A DNA stretch of 64,000 nucleotides, from the NCBI GenBank assembly GCA_028671895.1, contig CM053801.1:14607375-14671374 (forward strand), in the 5' to 3' direction. Position 1 is the stretch's first letter. The number at the start of each line of letters is the position of its first letter. This document shows, piece after piece, positions 39,327 to 52,682 of this stretch. Origin of the DNA: Oenanthe sinensis (Eukaryota > Streptophyta > Magnoliopsida > Apiales > Apiaceae). The position numbers and the translations under genes were made by a program. The notes under the pieces are model-generated. The model saw nothing but the letters and a program-made list of their open reading frames with translations, was not told the origin of the DNA and searched no databases.

Positions 39327-41952
39327 AATTTTAGGAGACATCGAAATATGAAGATGCATTAAAAGCAACAACAGACAAGTAGTTTAATTAAATAAAACCA
39401 AAACTTGTTCCTAGGACTGTTTGCTAATATTTGTACAGCAAAATAGTATAGTAAACAAAACTATGCGAATCCATTACCACAAGTGACTAGTTTTATAAGT
39501 TCACGATTGAAAATGAACCTGCTTTGTCTTAAAAGAATCAGATTCCGACATTAAACTTCATAAAAGCAAATTTATGGCCTGTTATGCGCCTATTTTTATA
39601 CTACTGTATTTAGTCGAATCAATTTTAACAATGTGCTGAGTTTAGATATGCATTTTGTTCGACAATGAAATGATTGCATTCTACTCTTAAACTATATGAT
39701 AAGTATATGACCATGGATCCTCGTCTAAAATAAAAGGCCATATGTTACCAAAAATTCAATGTCTAAATAAAAAATGTTCTATTTACTATTTTTTTATAAT
39801 TCTTTTTTTGAATAAAAGTCACTTAAAAATATTTTTATTCAGAAAAGAAATAATTAAAAAATATTAAATAGAATTCATTTTATTAAGATTTAGATTTACA
39901 TGCAGTGCCATGTAAAATGGATCATAGAGTAGCCCTCTGTTCGGTTTTATTTGACGTTTGATACACATTTTTAATAATTTTGATTATATAGTTAAATTTA
40001 TTATTTTTTAAAATTTTCTTTTTTCAATAAAAATATTAAAATAAAATTTTTATTCACAAAAAAGTTTAATAAATTAATAATTCTAACTATATAATCAAAA
40101 CTCTAAAAAAATATGTTAAAAAATAAACGAAAGGACCGAGTAATTTTTTTGGCCGCCGTGAAACAAGTTCTGACGGGTGGAATACCAAAGAAGAAGAGAA
40201 AGTGTAATCCATTCGCACCCCAACCGTCACACTTCCTCTATATTTTACCCCCCTGCTGCTTTTTACTGTAACTAGAAATGTTTAATTATTAGAAAAAACT
40301 ACAGTACATGTGAGCAAACTTTAATGGTCCAGGCTCCTTATTGGGGTACATTAAGAAGATGTTGTGTACAACATGCACCGTGGCTTACGTTCCATAAGGA
40401 AAAATGTTTGACCTAATATGTCATTCATCAACGGGTAGGTACTAGGAGACGATGTGGGACCATGAATTTTAAGTGGTCTATGGACCCTCTATAATAATTT
40501 CTCCATATCCAAAACCGTGTAAAAATAATTTTCGAATTAGTACGCAGCTTTGGTTGAGACGTGAGAGTAGTAGACCTCACAATTCGTGTACTTTCGTGTA
40601 TTTGAACTCACTTTCGTGTACTTGAAACGCGTTATACGAGCATGAATTTGTGTATCTAATATCCAGACAAGTACACGATATTAAAAAATGACACGAAGTA
40701 TGAATTTTTCGTATAATTTTTGTTTACACGATACGAAAATAAGAAAAAAAATAAAAATTAATATATATTTTATTAATTTTAAATGTTGATAATTAATCAA
40801 TTCACATATATTAATTGATATTATATTAATTTTATTTATAAAATTCTAATGTTAACATTAAATTGTACATACATGATTTATTATAATATATATAATTATT
40901 TTTATTTAATTAATTATATCGTGTACTTTCGTATTGTGTATCCAAAGAGTAAACTCAAACACGACACTAAATTCAACCATTTAATTTCATGTTCGTATAC
41001 TTTCGTATTATATGCTGTAAACACAAACACTCAATTTTGATGTCGTTTTCGTGTCGTGTTATCGTGTCCTATATAAAATTACCGGGGTATACTTGAGTGG
41101 AGAACAAGTTTCTATCATGGAAAAATAATGTAGGCTTGTAACTTGTTAGCTTTTTGTCAGATTTATATGAAAAATAAATAATTTCTAATTCTAAATTGAT
41201 TTTTTACTCGACTAGACTCGATGTTTGAAAATGTGGATTAAAAAATGAATATAACTAGTTATCAACTTCGTTAGATGATTAATTCGAAACTTCAACAATA
41301 AAATGTTGTTTGTTAGTGGACTAGCGGTGGATAACTTATATGGTGACCCTTTTTTATTCTGATTACGAGTTATATATGATCATCTTCTTGAATATTTTGT
41401 TCGGTTTCATCCTGCCTTGCCAAAGATTCTTCTATGACCTCTTTTGTTATCTGTTTTTATTACAATGCAGCTTCAACATCCATGATCTTACAACCCGAAC
41501 TACACTAAAATCTTGTCACAGAATATAACTAAACTAGAGGTGAGGAATCATATGCCCATGAAAAAGAACACCCCATTAAAAACCAACCAGTGGCTCACTA
41601 TCTCTCATAAATTAAAGCACATTTTGTCCATTTGCTTCTCACCATCTTCTCTGTCCAAAAAGGTTTTTATGAATTATTCCAAATTTTCAGCACGCTTTCA
41701 TAGTAATATATAGTATAATTTATGTATGTATGCAAGGCCTGGTTACACTTGTGCAAGTCAAAACAAGTAAAGAAGAAACTAGAAACAGAACCCCAGTAAT
41801 TAACAAAACACCATGTTCTTGGACAACTCAAATTTATTAGTATTATTATACTACTAGTAGTGTAGTAATATACTACTAGTGTAGTGCTTAATCTAGAAGA
41901 AGAGCTTTGCAAAAAGATCCAATCTTTCTAAACAAGTTTGCCTTGAACAAAC
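39327..41952. other. Intergenic region with repeat fragments, no gene seen
   Basis: AT-rich. Around 40575-41075 are repeated words TTTCGTGTA, TCGTGTACTTTCGTAT and CGTGTCGTGT on both strands, probably a decayed transposon with inverted arms. The last 250 bases are the presumed promoter and leader of the LRR receptor gene. An inverted set of TACTACTAGT words at 41850-41880 lies in that region. Confidence 0.45.
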
Positions 41953-44934
41953 ATGGGTAGTTCACCATTTCTCTTGTATATGTTCCTAAGCTTTTATCTT
42001 TGTGTTTACAATTCACTTGTTAATGGAAATGCCACTGAGATGGAAGCACTGATGGAAATGAAGAGCAATCTTGACCCAGACAACAGATATCTCATTTCTT
42101 GGTCTGGTCTGGGCCACCCATGCGATGGCTCAATGGAAGGTGTGGCTTGTAATGAGAATGGTCAAGTAGCTAACATTTCTTTGCAGGGTAAGGGTCTGTT
42201 TGGCAAGCTCTCACCTGCTATTGCTCAGCTCAAGAGCTTGACTGGTCTGTATTTGCATTACAACTCTTTGTATGGAGAGATACCAAGAGAGATTTTTTAC
42301 ATGACTCAGCTCACTGATCTGTATCTTAACATGAATAATTTCTCTGGGGACTTGGCTCCTGAGCTTGGAAATATGGCTGGCTTGCAAGGTTAATGACCAT
42401 ATCTGCGTGTATTGAATTTTTTGAACTTATTTTAGATTAAATGGAAGGACTGTATGTATCACATTTAGAACAAATTTAAAATTTTAATTGTCATAGTCCT
42501 GGCATGTTTAAGAAAGTACACTTTTTTCAAGCTACTTCAGTAAATGAAATGGTTACTTTAGGATCCATTTCATAGCACTAAATGCAGTTTCCTCTTTAAT
42601 CAAATTATATCCTCATTTATCTGTGTAGTATTATAATGCATAACAAATCTTTTGGCTGCGGCACATTGGAGTTCTGATCTGTAGGTTGCTGATTTTGATT
42701 GCTTATCTGTAATTAGTACCTAAATGTAGTGATGTGCATTTTATTGGGCTTTTTATCTCAAAGCTAAAAGTTTTTATTTTATTTTCTTTCTATATATTTG
42801 TTTCTGTAAAAGTCAAATCATAAACATTTAACTCAACAGCAATGCTAGCTCTAACCTCTTGTTATCAACAAGAGGGAGCATCACTAGGCTACATTACTAG
42901 AAAGTGGAAAGTTTTCTACATGTTATTTATGGTATATTTGTTAGCTTATTTGTTGCTGCCTTTAGTTTATCTTTATTTGTAGACCACTCTCCATGCAGTG
43001 TGTTTTGTCATGTCTCAATTTCCTCAATTTATTCATTCTTCTTCAACAACCTCATGGTTTTAGATTTACAGAGATCTTATGCCAGATTTCTTGAATTAAA
43101 GTTTTATACGTGGTTTTGCACCATAGTTTTGCAGCTTTGTTATAACCAGTTTACTGGTAGCATACCTACACAACTAGGTTCCCTGAAGAAACTCAGTGTT
43201 CTTGCTCTGCAATATAACCGGCTAAGTGGTGCAATTCCTGCAAGTTTGGGGGACCTAAGAACGTTAGCGAGACTGGATATAAGTTCTAATAGGCTTTTTG
43301 GATCAATTCCTGCGAAATTAGCAGATGCTCCTCTTCTTGAAGTGCTAGATGTCAGTAACAACAATCTATCCGGAATTGTACCTCCTGGTAATAATGTCCC
43401 CTCACTCTACTGTAGCACAATGCAAAATTGTTTTTTGAAGCACTACAGGTAGATTGACATTTGTTTTCTTTGTTGGTTGATAAAGCTTTAAAAAGATTAG
43501 TTGAAGGATTTCGATATGTAAACAATCCTGGATTATGCGGAGCTGGCTTTTCAACCTTAAGAGTTTGCAGTGCTGCTGATCGTCTATATCCAGATTTGCC
43601 TGAGTCTAATGGAGGGGGGGAAACACCTGGTCTCTCAAAAAAGAATATCCCAGAGACCGCCAATTTGAAATTGAACTGTAGCGAAGCACATTGCTCAAAT
43701 TCATCCAAAGATCCTCAAGCTTCGATTGCCATTGGTGTGATTGTAACTCTTTTCGCACTCGTAGCTGTCGGGGTTACGGCCTTTGCCAGGTATCGTCGCC
43801 GGAAGCAAAAACTAAGTACTGCATCTGATAGCCATCTTAGTACTGATAACCTCAAGGAGGTGCATCGGAAGAATGGATCTCCTCTTATCAGCCTTGAATA
43901 CTCCAGTGGCTGGGATCCCCTGGCCGAGGGCCGTCGCTTTGGTGGGTTCTCCCCAGAGATTTTACAAAGTTTTAGGTTCAATTTGGAAGAGGTTCAGTCA
44001 TCTACTCAGTACTTTTCCAAGAAAAATTTGTTGGGCAAGAGCAAATTTGCAGCTGTCTATAAAGGAATTCTAAGAGATGGATCAGTTGTTGCTATAAAGA
44101 GTATAACCAAAACTAGCTGCAAGTCAGAGGAATCTGAGTTCCTGAAAGGACTGAACATTCTGACTTCATTAAGACATGAAAGTTTAGTCAGATTGAGAGG
44201 ATTCTGTAGTTCGAAGGGTCGGGGCGAGTGTTTTCTGATTTATGATTATGTTTCAAATGGGAATTTATTGAGCTACATTGATGTAAAGGAGGATGGCCAG
44301 GTCCTTGAATGGTCTATCAGAGTTTCTATTATAAGTGGCATTGCCAAAGGTTAGTTTTCTATTTAGTTTCTAATCTTTATATTTAATTGTCATGGTAGAG
44401 CTCCCAAGGATTATTTGTTTGAATCTGAGAAACATTCAATTTACGTTCACAGGCTTAGAATACTTGCATAGATGCAAGGAAAACAAATCTGCTCTAGTCC
44501 ACCAAAACATATCAGCCAGAAATGTTCTAATTGATCACAGATTCAAACCTTTGCTTTCTGACTCCGGGCTTCACAGGCTTCTTACTGATGACACTGTCTT
44601 CTCAGCACTGAAGGCCAGCGCTGCCATGGGTTACTTAGCCCCTGAATATGCCACTATTGGCCGCTTCACAGAAAAAAGTGATGTCTATGCATTTGGGGTA
44701 CTTGTTTTACAAATTCTTTCTGGTAAACGAAATGTCAACAGCTCAACACGAGCTGCTGCAGAATCATGCGTATATCATGATTTTATTGATGCAAATATCC
44801 ATGGAAGGTTCTGCGAGCATGAAGCTGCAAAACTGGCAACACTTGCTTTGCTAAGCACCCACGAGTCACCAGAGCAGAGGCCATCAATGGATGCAATTGT
44901 GCAACAACTTAATACCCTTGCTAGCTCTTCCTGA
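41953..44934 (+). CDS. LRR receptor-like pseudokinase (At5g51560-like)
   Basis: Membrane receptor of a small LRR-kinase group typified, as I recall, by Arabidopsis At5g51560; no established ligand is known to me. Four exons (41953-42388, 43127-43387, 43486-44349, 44453-44934) join in phase to 680 residues. A signal peptide covers about 1-25 and is followed by a CDGSMEGVAC cap. Five or six leucine-rich repeats lie between about residues 70 and 230, then the NPGLCG segment, a membrane helix at about 312-333 followed by RYRRRKQK, and a kinase-like domain from about 395. The VAIK lysine (437) is present. The glycine loop is GKSKFA, HRD is replaced by HQN (537-539) and DFG by DSG (557-559). It should therefore signal as a scaffold, not by phosphotransfer. 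No stop or frameshift seen. Confidence 0.92.
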
Positions 44935-46007
44935 AACACACATTTCATATTCCTTAGCCACTACCCAAGATATTATGGAAAAGGGTCAGTGGAAGTGATT
45001 AAAATGTTTAACTATTCATTAGTGAAGGAATTTCTATTAACTGTTGTATTATGCCTAGCTCATCTGTGAATGTTATTGTAATCTAAAACCTTGTTGATTA
45101 GTTTGGTAAAATCAATGAAATTTTTCACTGTTTGTCACGTTCATTAATTTTGTCACGAGAGTCAGTGGTGTGGATAAGTGATAACCTCCGATTCCAAACT
45201 TTTACTTTACAAGTTATATAGGTTTTTTTTCCTTAAAAGCTGGTGAGTTTCATGACAATTCTCAAACCATGCCATCACAAGGGCATGGACTGCATTATAA
45301 GAAAGTCGATTGATACATATATGACTATGTCTCACACTGGGGATCATACTTTAGTAGTCGAACGTACCAGACTAACCATAAATCTCTTCATCTAATTCCT
45401 TCTAAATCTGAAAAACCAGCCTGGAAATATATGGCGTCTTCTTGCTAGGCAATAAATTTTTTTGAAAAATTTGAAAAAAGTACTCTTAGGTTGTGCTCGA
45501 GAAGAAGATTTGTCTTCACTTACTTTTGCAGGGTACGTGAGCAACGAATTAAACTGAATTGCGGACTGAGGTCTGGAGATTGTATGTTTGGCCATGTGAA
45601 TTATACTAGATTCTCGCATAAGGGTGATAGACCTCGTTGTAAACAGGATATAGGTGACTTGCCGAGTCACTGGGCTGCCATCGGCAAATGATTGTATTGA
45701 CAAATAGAAATTAGTTAGTTTGACATGATTGGAGTCCCTGGGAGTCATACAGAGTGTTTCCCTATCTTGCAAGTCTGAGAAGTTGTGCAAATTCATGAAT
45801 AAAAGCGCCAAGAATTTGTTAACCATATGGACAACTTCAAATCTCTCAAAATCTAGCTTGCTAAAATCCTCAAACATTTATATAAATAAGCTAAAAGACT
45901 ATATGCTATTAATATTTACATTTGCACGATAGCAATCACACTTGAAGATGCTATATTATATGCTATGACAATATCTCTCTATATTAAAAGGCGCATATCA
46001 GTGTAAT
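44935..46007. other. Intergenic between convergent genes
   Basis: Contains the 3' untranslated regions of the LRR receptor (plus) and the DUF1442 gene (minus). A 161-codon open frame on the minus strand (45392-45877) has no recognisable domain and an untypical composition; I do not call it. Confidence 0.5.
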
Positions 46008-46781
46008 TTATGCCTTGATTGTAGATCTTCCATGAGGCAGTCTGACTCTGAATACATGCTCTTCACCTGTGCACTTGTCTACTTTAACTATCCAACGACT
46101 TCTCTTCCCCAAACCACCAGTAAACTCCACTTTTGCCGCTATTCTAGTCATTAACAGCCCTTCTCCAATGGGCAAAAAATGAGTCTTGGAGCCACCCCAC
46201 TGCCAGGAGTCCTTGCAGAATGCATTGTAGCCTAACACAGTAGTAGTAATTTTACTCCTCCCAGCCGATAATTGCACAACTCTAAAAATCTCCTCATGGT
46301 TTTCAAGATTGCAGTCTATGACTACAAGATCCGCATTTTTGTATCTGTTGCCTGACAACAGAATTTGAGGTTCCCCAACAACAAACTCGACTCGACTAGC
46401 ATTGCATCCAAGTGTATCCATCGACGAATGAAGTTCTTCTTCACCACGTACAATGCAGATAACTCTTCCTCCAGTTTGATGAGCAGCAGCCACTAGTCCC
46501 AGCATCGGTGAGCCTGCTGTGGTGGCACAAGCAACCACCATTAGTTGTGCATTGTTTCCAGCAGATAATGCTGAAATGAACTCACCTACATTTGGTTCTT
46601 TATCATTATTTCCCTGCATAAATAAACACAAGAAATGTTAATTGCAGACACACACACAAACAAAGAGTCCCAACTTTGTGCTTGAAAAACAAGCAAGTAC
46701 ATTCGTAAATTATCGACAACTTACCATTTTGACGGTTCTGAGATAAGCATTAGTGGCATTTTCAGCAGACCAGAAAGCCAT
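46008..46781 (-). CDS. DUF1442 family protein
   Basis: Plant-specific family of unknown biochemical role; the fold is thought to resemble Rossmann-type methyltransferases. Two exons (46725-46781 and 46008-46613) join in phase to 220 residues. The N-terminus MAFWSAENATNAYL and the EPNVGEFISALSAGNNAQ segment are the family signature. Next come a small-residue strand (LMVVACATTAGSP), GGRVICIVRGEEEL, VEFVVGEP and a hydrophobic strand ending in acidic NADLVVIDCNLEN. The C-terminus holds the usual IGEGLLMTRI stretch and a basic tail. No signal peptide or membrane helix, so probably soluble in cytosol or nucleus. It converges with the LRR receptor gene. Confidence 0.88.
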
Positions 46782-47945
46782 CTTAATATATCTGCTTTGT
46801 TTGGTGGTTCAAGTTTTGGAGTTGGCTACCTTGTTTGTAAAAGAATGGAGAGTATATTAGTAATTGCCTTGACATTATGTTTATTGTACTTGCGTATATA
46901 TAGAAAATCTAGAAACGCAACCAAAAAGTTTAAAATATCTATGAACGTTAATTATTCGAGGGAAGCGTCTCTGATACAGTGCAGCTGGCCATGTTTATAA
47001 TAATTGGCTAATATGTATCGACTCTCACGAGAGCCTTGTGTGTTCGTTGCTAGTAGCACATGCGTATATGTTAATATCATGCGTGACTGACATTTTTATT
47101 TTTGTTAAGACAGTCCTATTTTAATCTAATAACTTTTCCTCTGTCCGGCACACATCACACCGCACCGCAATTTATCGAAGAAAACTTGTAAAAATTTAAA
47201 TTTATTTGATAATTATTCATCGTTTTTCAAAAATTCTTTGTGTTCTCGGAATATTTTGGCCGAAGAGTCGAGTTCTATACATAATTTTCTTAAATAAAGA
47301 GCATTTAAGTATGTTCTCTACACAAATGTATTCTAGTTGTTTATCTGAATCGTAATACTGTATATATTCATATAAGCCCGCTCTGGCAATACACCTTTTC
47401 CAATATATTCATATAAGCCTCTGGGCTCTGGCCTCTATAGTGTTTTTTAATAAAGGGCCAACACAGTTGAATCTTGGAATATAAGCAATATACAAATACG
47501 GTGTTACAAGTTGTGCTTAGTTGTACGTCGCAGCAAGGAAATAATAAGAACCAGATTCACTTCTACTGGCATTTCTTCAAATTTTTGTTTGATTAAATAT
47601 AAATTAAATACCCAATTTTTTTTTGTTGGTTCATGTTATTATTATTTTTTATTTTTTTGACAAAAATAGCATTTGTTTTTGGATCAAATATTCACGCAGT
47701 TTTAGCAACTCTTCCATTTCTAAGATAAATTCTCCCGTTTGTGCCTCATAAAAAGAACTATGTTGATGTCCATTAAATTAGATGGAATGGTCATTTTCAT
47801 TTAAACGATCACTTTTATTCACGTGATTATATAACTTTTATTTATTCAAAACATCAAATCACTACAAAAAAATTGATATTTTTCGAGTCCTCACCCTGGT
47901 CATCCATCTGTGCCATAGTTTCAATTTAAATCAAAGAACCGGTCT
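46782..47945. other. Intergenic upstream of the DUF1442 gene
   Basis: Presumed DUF1442 promoter and spacer. A short phrase (ATATATTCATATAAGCC) occurs twice, near 47361 and 47403. Nothing else identifiable. Confidence 0.5.
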
Positions 47946-47948
47946 TAA

Positions 47949-49636
47949 GAGCACCTCCACTGCTCTATCCCGTTTCCACTTTTTCCCGGACCCCACCGAA
48001 TGCTATCTCACTTTCAAGTGGGCAAATGAAAAAAGTGATCAATGTGATACAATGTTAAGCGCATTTTTCACATTTTGTATGACCCATTTTATTCTTATTA
48101 TATTATATTTATATTAAAATGATATTTTATAATTTAATTTTAATTTAATTAAATAAATTTAAAATTTTAATAATCAAATTAAAGTGATTAAAAATTTAAA
48201 ATATATTATTAAAATAAAAGACATGTCCTGTAATTAAAATACATCATATTATTAAAAAACAATTCTAAGGAAAAATATTACATTAAAAGTATCACACAAG
48301 ATTGTGTTAAATTTAAAATATTACAATATAAAAAAAATTAACGATTATTGTGGAACTGCGAGATATGCTCAACCAAGTCATTTTGTAGCTGACGATGTAT
48401 CTGTTTATCACGCATTTGTATAATATTTTGAATATACGTTTCATACGGGATAAAAGGTTCTTCGCCTAAATTTGGTTGCGATAAACCATTTGTTGCATCA
48501 TCATAATCATAAGTTGGTAAAAGACCAAATTGAGTGGCGTATGTGTCCTTCTCGTCTTCAACAATCATATTATGTATTATGAGTTCAAACCAGTGTCTGT
48601 CAAAATTGGACTTCTTTTTGTATTTAGCTGAATGAAGTATATGAGCTCTCTCATTTATGTCGTCCAAGTTTGAACCGCTCACAACTGTCTTATGCGCCTC
48701 TTCATAACACGATCCAAATTTTTGAGCAGCTTCGTTTATTCGTTGTCATTTTTTTCTCATAGACACAACTTCTCTCTTGATGACACCGGAATTATCTACT
48801 TCACAATATTGCTGAATTCGGTCCCAAAATGCTCCGGCTTTTTGATCAGTACCAATCAATGGATCAATTGACACATTCAACCATGCGCTTATTAAGAGTT
48901 TATCTTCAACCCACTTCCACTGACTAGTAATTTCACGTACATCTTCACTTTCCTCACAATCATCACTTATATCAATAATATTTGTTTTATTAAAGGCAGA
49001 TACTTGTGAATTTGGTGAATTTTGGAAACTGGTAGGTGATTGTTGGGTTTCAAATTGTGAATTTCAAAATGGAGGAAATGTAAATCGATATGGAAAATTT
49101 TGAGAATATAAAAATGGAAATTGAGAACTCTGAGAATATGAAAATTGCTATTGAGAATTCGGAATTTGAGAATTAAAATTAAATTTTTGTGTGTTTGGAA
49201 AATAGGAAATTGGATATGCATATGGAAATTGATGGTTTGAATTTTGAGAATTTGAAGAGGGAGAATTATTTGGATTCATTTTTTGATAGTAAAAAAAATT
49301 AAATTATTTTGAGATGTGCAAATTGTGAATAATAAGATGTGAGAATTGTGTATTTATAAATAAAAATATAACCGTTACTAATTTAACGTTAACAATTTAA
49401 CGGTTATAAAAAACGGCTAGTAAACTAAAGTAAGATAAGATAGTAATTGTAGAATAACATGTACGTATAAATTGAATATCATTAAATTGTTTAAAGAATG
49501 GTAAATGGGCGTGGCCGGTCTGGTGACCACTGACCACTTTTATACAAAATATACAATGCAAAATGTTAATAGATCTCTTATCCGTGTCAGTTTGCGTGTC
49601 CCAATGTGATAAATGAGCATCCCATCGTGGGTGCTC
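47949..49636. mobile_element. PIF/Harbinger-like element carrying only the Myb-type ORF
   Basis: TAA stands on both sides (47946-47948 and 49637-49639), the 3-bp target of PIF/Harbinger elements. Ends are GAGCACCTCCACTGCTC on the left and GAGCACCCACGATGGG as reverse complement of the right, sharing GAGCACC. The 1688-bp body carries a decayed ORF of the Myb/trihelix type found next to PIF transposases (48338-49279, minus). No transposase (DDE) frame is seen, so it would need a helper. Confidence 0.7.
48338..49279 (-). pseudogene. Decayed Myb/SANT-trihelix ORF of a PIF/Harbinger element
   Basis: A single reading frame of 314 codons begins at the methionine of MNPNNSPSS and ends HISQFHNNR. Three in-frame stops interrupt it: TAG at 49148-49150, TGA at 49064-49066 and TGA at 48746-48748. 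No frameshift is needed. The first third is a low-complexity N/Q/S/F/P tail. The middle holds the Myb-like core with WKWVEDKLLISAWLN and KAGAFWDRIQQYCE. The last stop falls just after VVSMRKK, where relatives usually have a tryptophan. The final third is the NAM-associated C-terminal type with a charged DKQIHRQLQNDLVEHI helix. In working elements this protein helps the transposase bind DNA. Confidence 0.75.
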
Positions 49637-49639
49637 TAA

Positions 49640-52600
49640 GAACAGTGTTTAGCTGTGTGTCATGACAAATTAATTCTTAATTAACTCTAAATTGGAAAAT
49701 ATTAGAGTATTGTATAATGTCATTAATGTTCATGCTCCTGTGCTGTTCCTTTTTCATCGGCAATGAAGTGACCTTAGATTGAAAGTTTTATTTAAGAAAT
49801 CAAGTGGATTGTTCTTATATTCAAGATACAACTTATTTCAGAATATTTGTTTAATTTAGATGATTCCCGATTAAGCTACACAAATACAGTAGTTAATTAG
49901 CAATAATAATCAAGAACCAGCTAAACAACAGATTTAAAATAATGTCTGCATTTTGCCTCCCAATAGCCTCACAGAGATCTAGATTCAATCAAATTGTTTC
50001 CTTCTGTCTTTATTTCAAACATGCCTCACATTTTTTTTACCCAAATGGAGTTAAAATGAGACGGATGATAATATTTTTTAAAAAATGTATGTCTACATGT
50101 TGGAGACTTATTATTTTTATTGTTTTCTTTTGTTTTCAGATACACGGAAATGAATATCTTTTATTTTCAAATAGTAAAATTTTATTATTTAAATGTCTGA
50201 AAATATTATATGTATATATGTGTGTGTGTCTCTTAATTTTAGTTTAATGACAAACTTTCCCCTAATTTCTCCCCGTAGAATATGATATTGTCATGAGAAA
50301 TGAATGTAACAAGAAACAAGTTGGGGGATAAAGTCTTAAATGTACTGCAAAAACATGAACATGTCTGAGTTTTTGATAAATTATACACATACATTGCACC
50401 ATCATTTTCCAACTTCAGTTCATTGTCTCTGTAACAATTTGGACTAACCAAGAGCCATAAATTGGCTCATGACATGCACAACTTGACATACCTGTGCACT
50501 CGTGACCATACACATCCAGTAGATATAAGCTGAAACTCTCTTCATTTTAAACATATTTTATTCATATACTCCACAAATTGTATATCGTCAGTTTTTAATA
50601 AAATTCAAAAATTTATATTATGTAACTGAACATAAAATGTAAAATAATACTAAATATATACACATATAAAGCATTCAATATTTCGATTCTAATTTTTAGG
50701 GGGCAATTACACCCGGAGTCCGGACACTTTATGGGTAATACAACTGCCTCTGTGATTAACACTAATCTGTCACATATTGAATGGTTTAAGGTTAGGCTCT
50801 TAGAACGTTAGTGGATGCACCAATGGATAATTTCTTGCAAGTGAGAGATGTTATGCTTGTCGAGAGTGTGATTTATCTTAGGTAGTGTTCTTATGACATT
50901 GCGGGAATACAATAGCCAATATAAAATATCCAATTTACTGGTTTGTTCGAAAAACAGTACTGGTCCATTAACTTATATGCGACCGTGGTACAGTACTAAA
51001 AATTGTTATTATGAATTTTTAGATGGGACGACACCTAATATATATTTATTGAATGATATGTCATATGTGTCTATCCAGTTGAGTTAGCATGGTGCAAGTT
51101 TGTCTCATCTGACATAACCGAATTGGACCTGTCTCATTAAAAACCTCTCCCCGAAAATGTACATTTAAATCTCTTTAAAATAATAGTTTTGGAATTAAGG
51201 GAAAAAATTATTTTATCAAATTTATTATTTCATCGAGAGTAAAAATACACCGTCTTTATTATATTAGGATCGGGAAAAAAACATATTATCTTAATAAAAT
51301 AATTATTTTATCGATTATTACTTGATCAAGATTCAACTGTGCAATATTTAGAGTTGCATGCCTTGTTTTCACCCCTGTTTTTTTAAAGTGCTGATATATG
51401 CATCCTTAGTTAGGTTTTTGAACTAAATTTTCATATTCCTAACATTATATATTTTAATGATCAAAATTAAAAATATGGACAGTTCAATCCAAAAAATTCA
51501 ACATGTATGCGAATAAAAATTGATAAACCCATGTTATTTGAAAATTATGATTTCATTTTGTTATTTTTAAAAGAAAATCGCATTAAGTTAAATAGAATCA
51601 CAAATAAAATTTGGAGGAACAAGAACTATTCTAAATATTCAGAATGAAAATTTATCGTCATTGCTAGCGAATGAGCTGTATGACTAACTCATAATCCGCG
51701 CGCATTGTAGAAAACGTTTTCTAAATTTTTATTCAAAATATTACAGTCTGACCAAAATGAGATGAATCAAAATTTTAATGATCCTTACCCCGTCGAAAAA
51801 GTGAACAATCAAACTCCACAATTTTGTAAATTTCTGCATATAAATAAGGTGTTATTTTGACATAATTTGATTAAAAATATATGATTTATAATTTATAATG
51901 ATAAAATTGAGCAAATAACAAAAACACACACTAAAACTTGTAGTAAAAAAGGATATATGTGTTTATATTAAGTAAAATTGTAAATTTAAAAAGAATAACT
52001 AAAATTAATACTATTTCCCACTGCATTATTATTATTTTTTACGCATCAAAATGTTGATTTTTGAGGAATGTTTAACTTGCATGTTAAAGGCACCTAAACA
52101 GCCCATACTTCTACGTCCTAGAAAAAGGCAGGCTTGAAAAATATTAATACCAGATTAAAAATTTGAGAATCTTTGTTCTAGACTGACCAGAAATCAGTGC
52201 AATTTTCATCAATAAATAATAACTCTGCTAAACAAACTTGCAATTCAATTAATTAAATTAAAGAAAACTGAAAATCATGTGCCCACAAACTTGGTTCAAC
52301 TACAGCAGTACCAGTTCCAAATGCACATCACTTATGGCTGTGATTACATAAAGTTCAGTTTCAATCACTCGGAAGTCCTGAAAGTAAAAAACAAAGTGCC
52401 AATGCAGCTAAATTCTACATCAACACCACGAGATAGCAAATGATCACTGCAGCTAAAGGAAACTTGCTATCTGAAGTCCTAACCTAGAAGAAAACAAACA
52501 GTTGAGATTTTGGGTTAAACCAACTTGAACATAAGCTTAGATTTGCCTTGTAACATTACTTAACCATGGGGATCTATTGTGATGAGCTAAGAATTTGCTT

Positions 52601-52682
52601 GGAGTCAATGTCGACATTGAGGTAAGAACTGGTCTTTAGGGGTATATTGTCCTGACCTATCCAGCAGAACATAGTCAGTATA
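49640..52682. other. Intergenic, no gene seen
   Basis: AT-rich spacer. Near 51130-51330 are phrases (CTCTTTAAAATAATAG, TTATTTTATCGATTATTACTTGATC) of a widespread plant TIR repeat related in style to the one at 728-895. The stretch from about 52330 to 52682 is probably the AHL 3' untranslated region. Short open frames have no recognisable content. Confidence 0.5.

Noticed and set aside
45392..45877. 161-codon open frame on the minus strand between the LRR receptor and DUF1442 genes
   Set aside because: No recognisable domain, no splice partners, and it overlaps presumed 3' untranslated sequence; plus-strand frames overlap it too.
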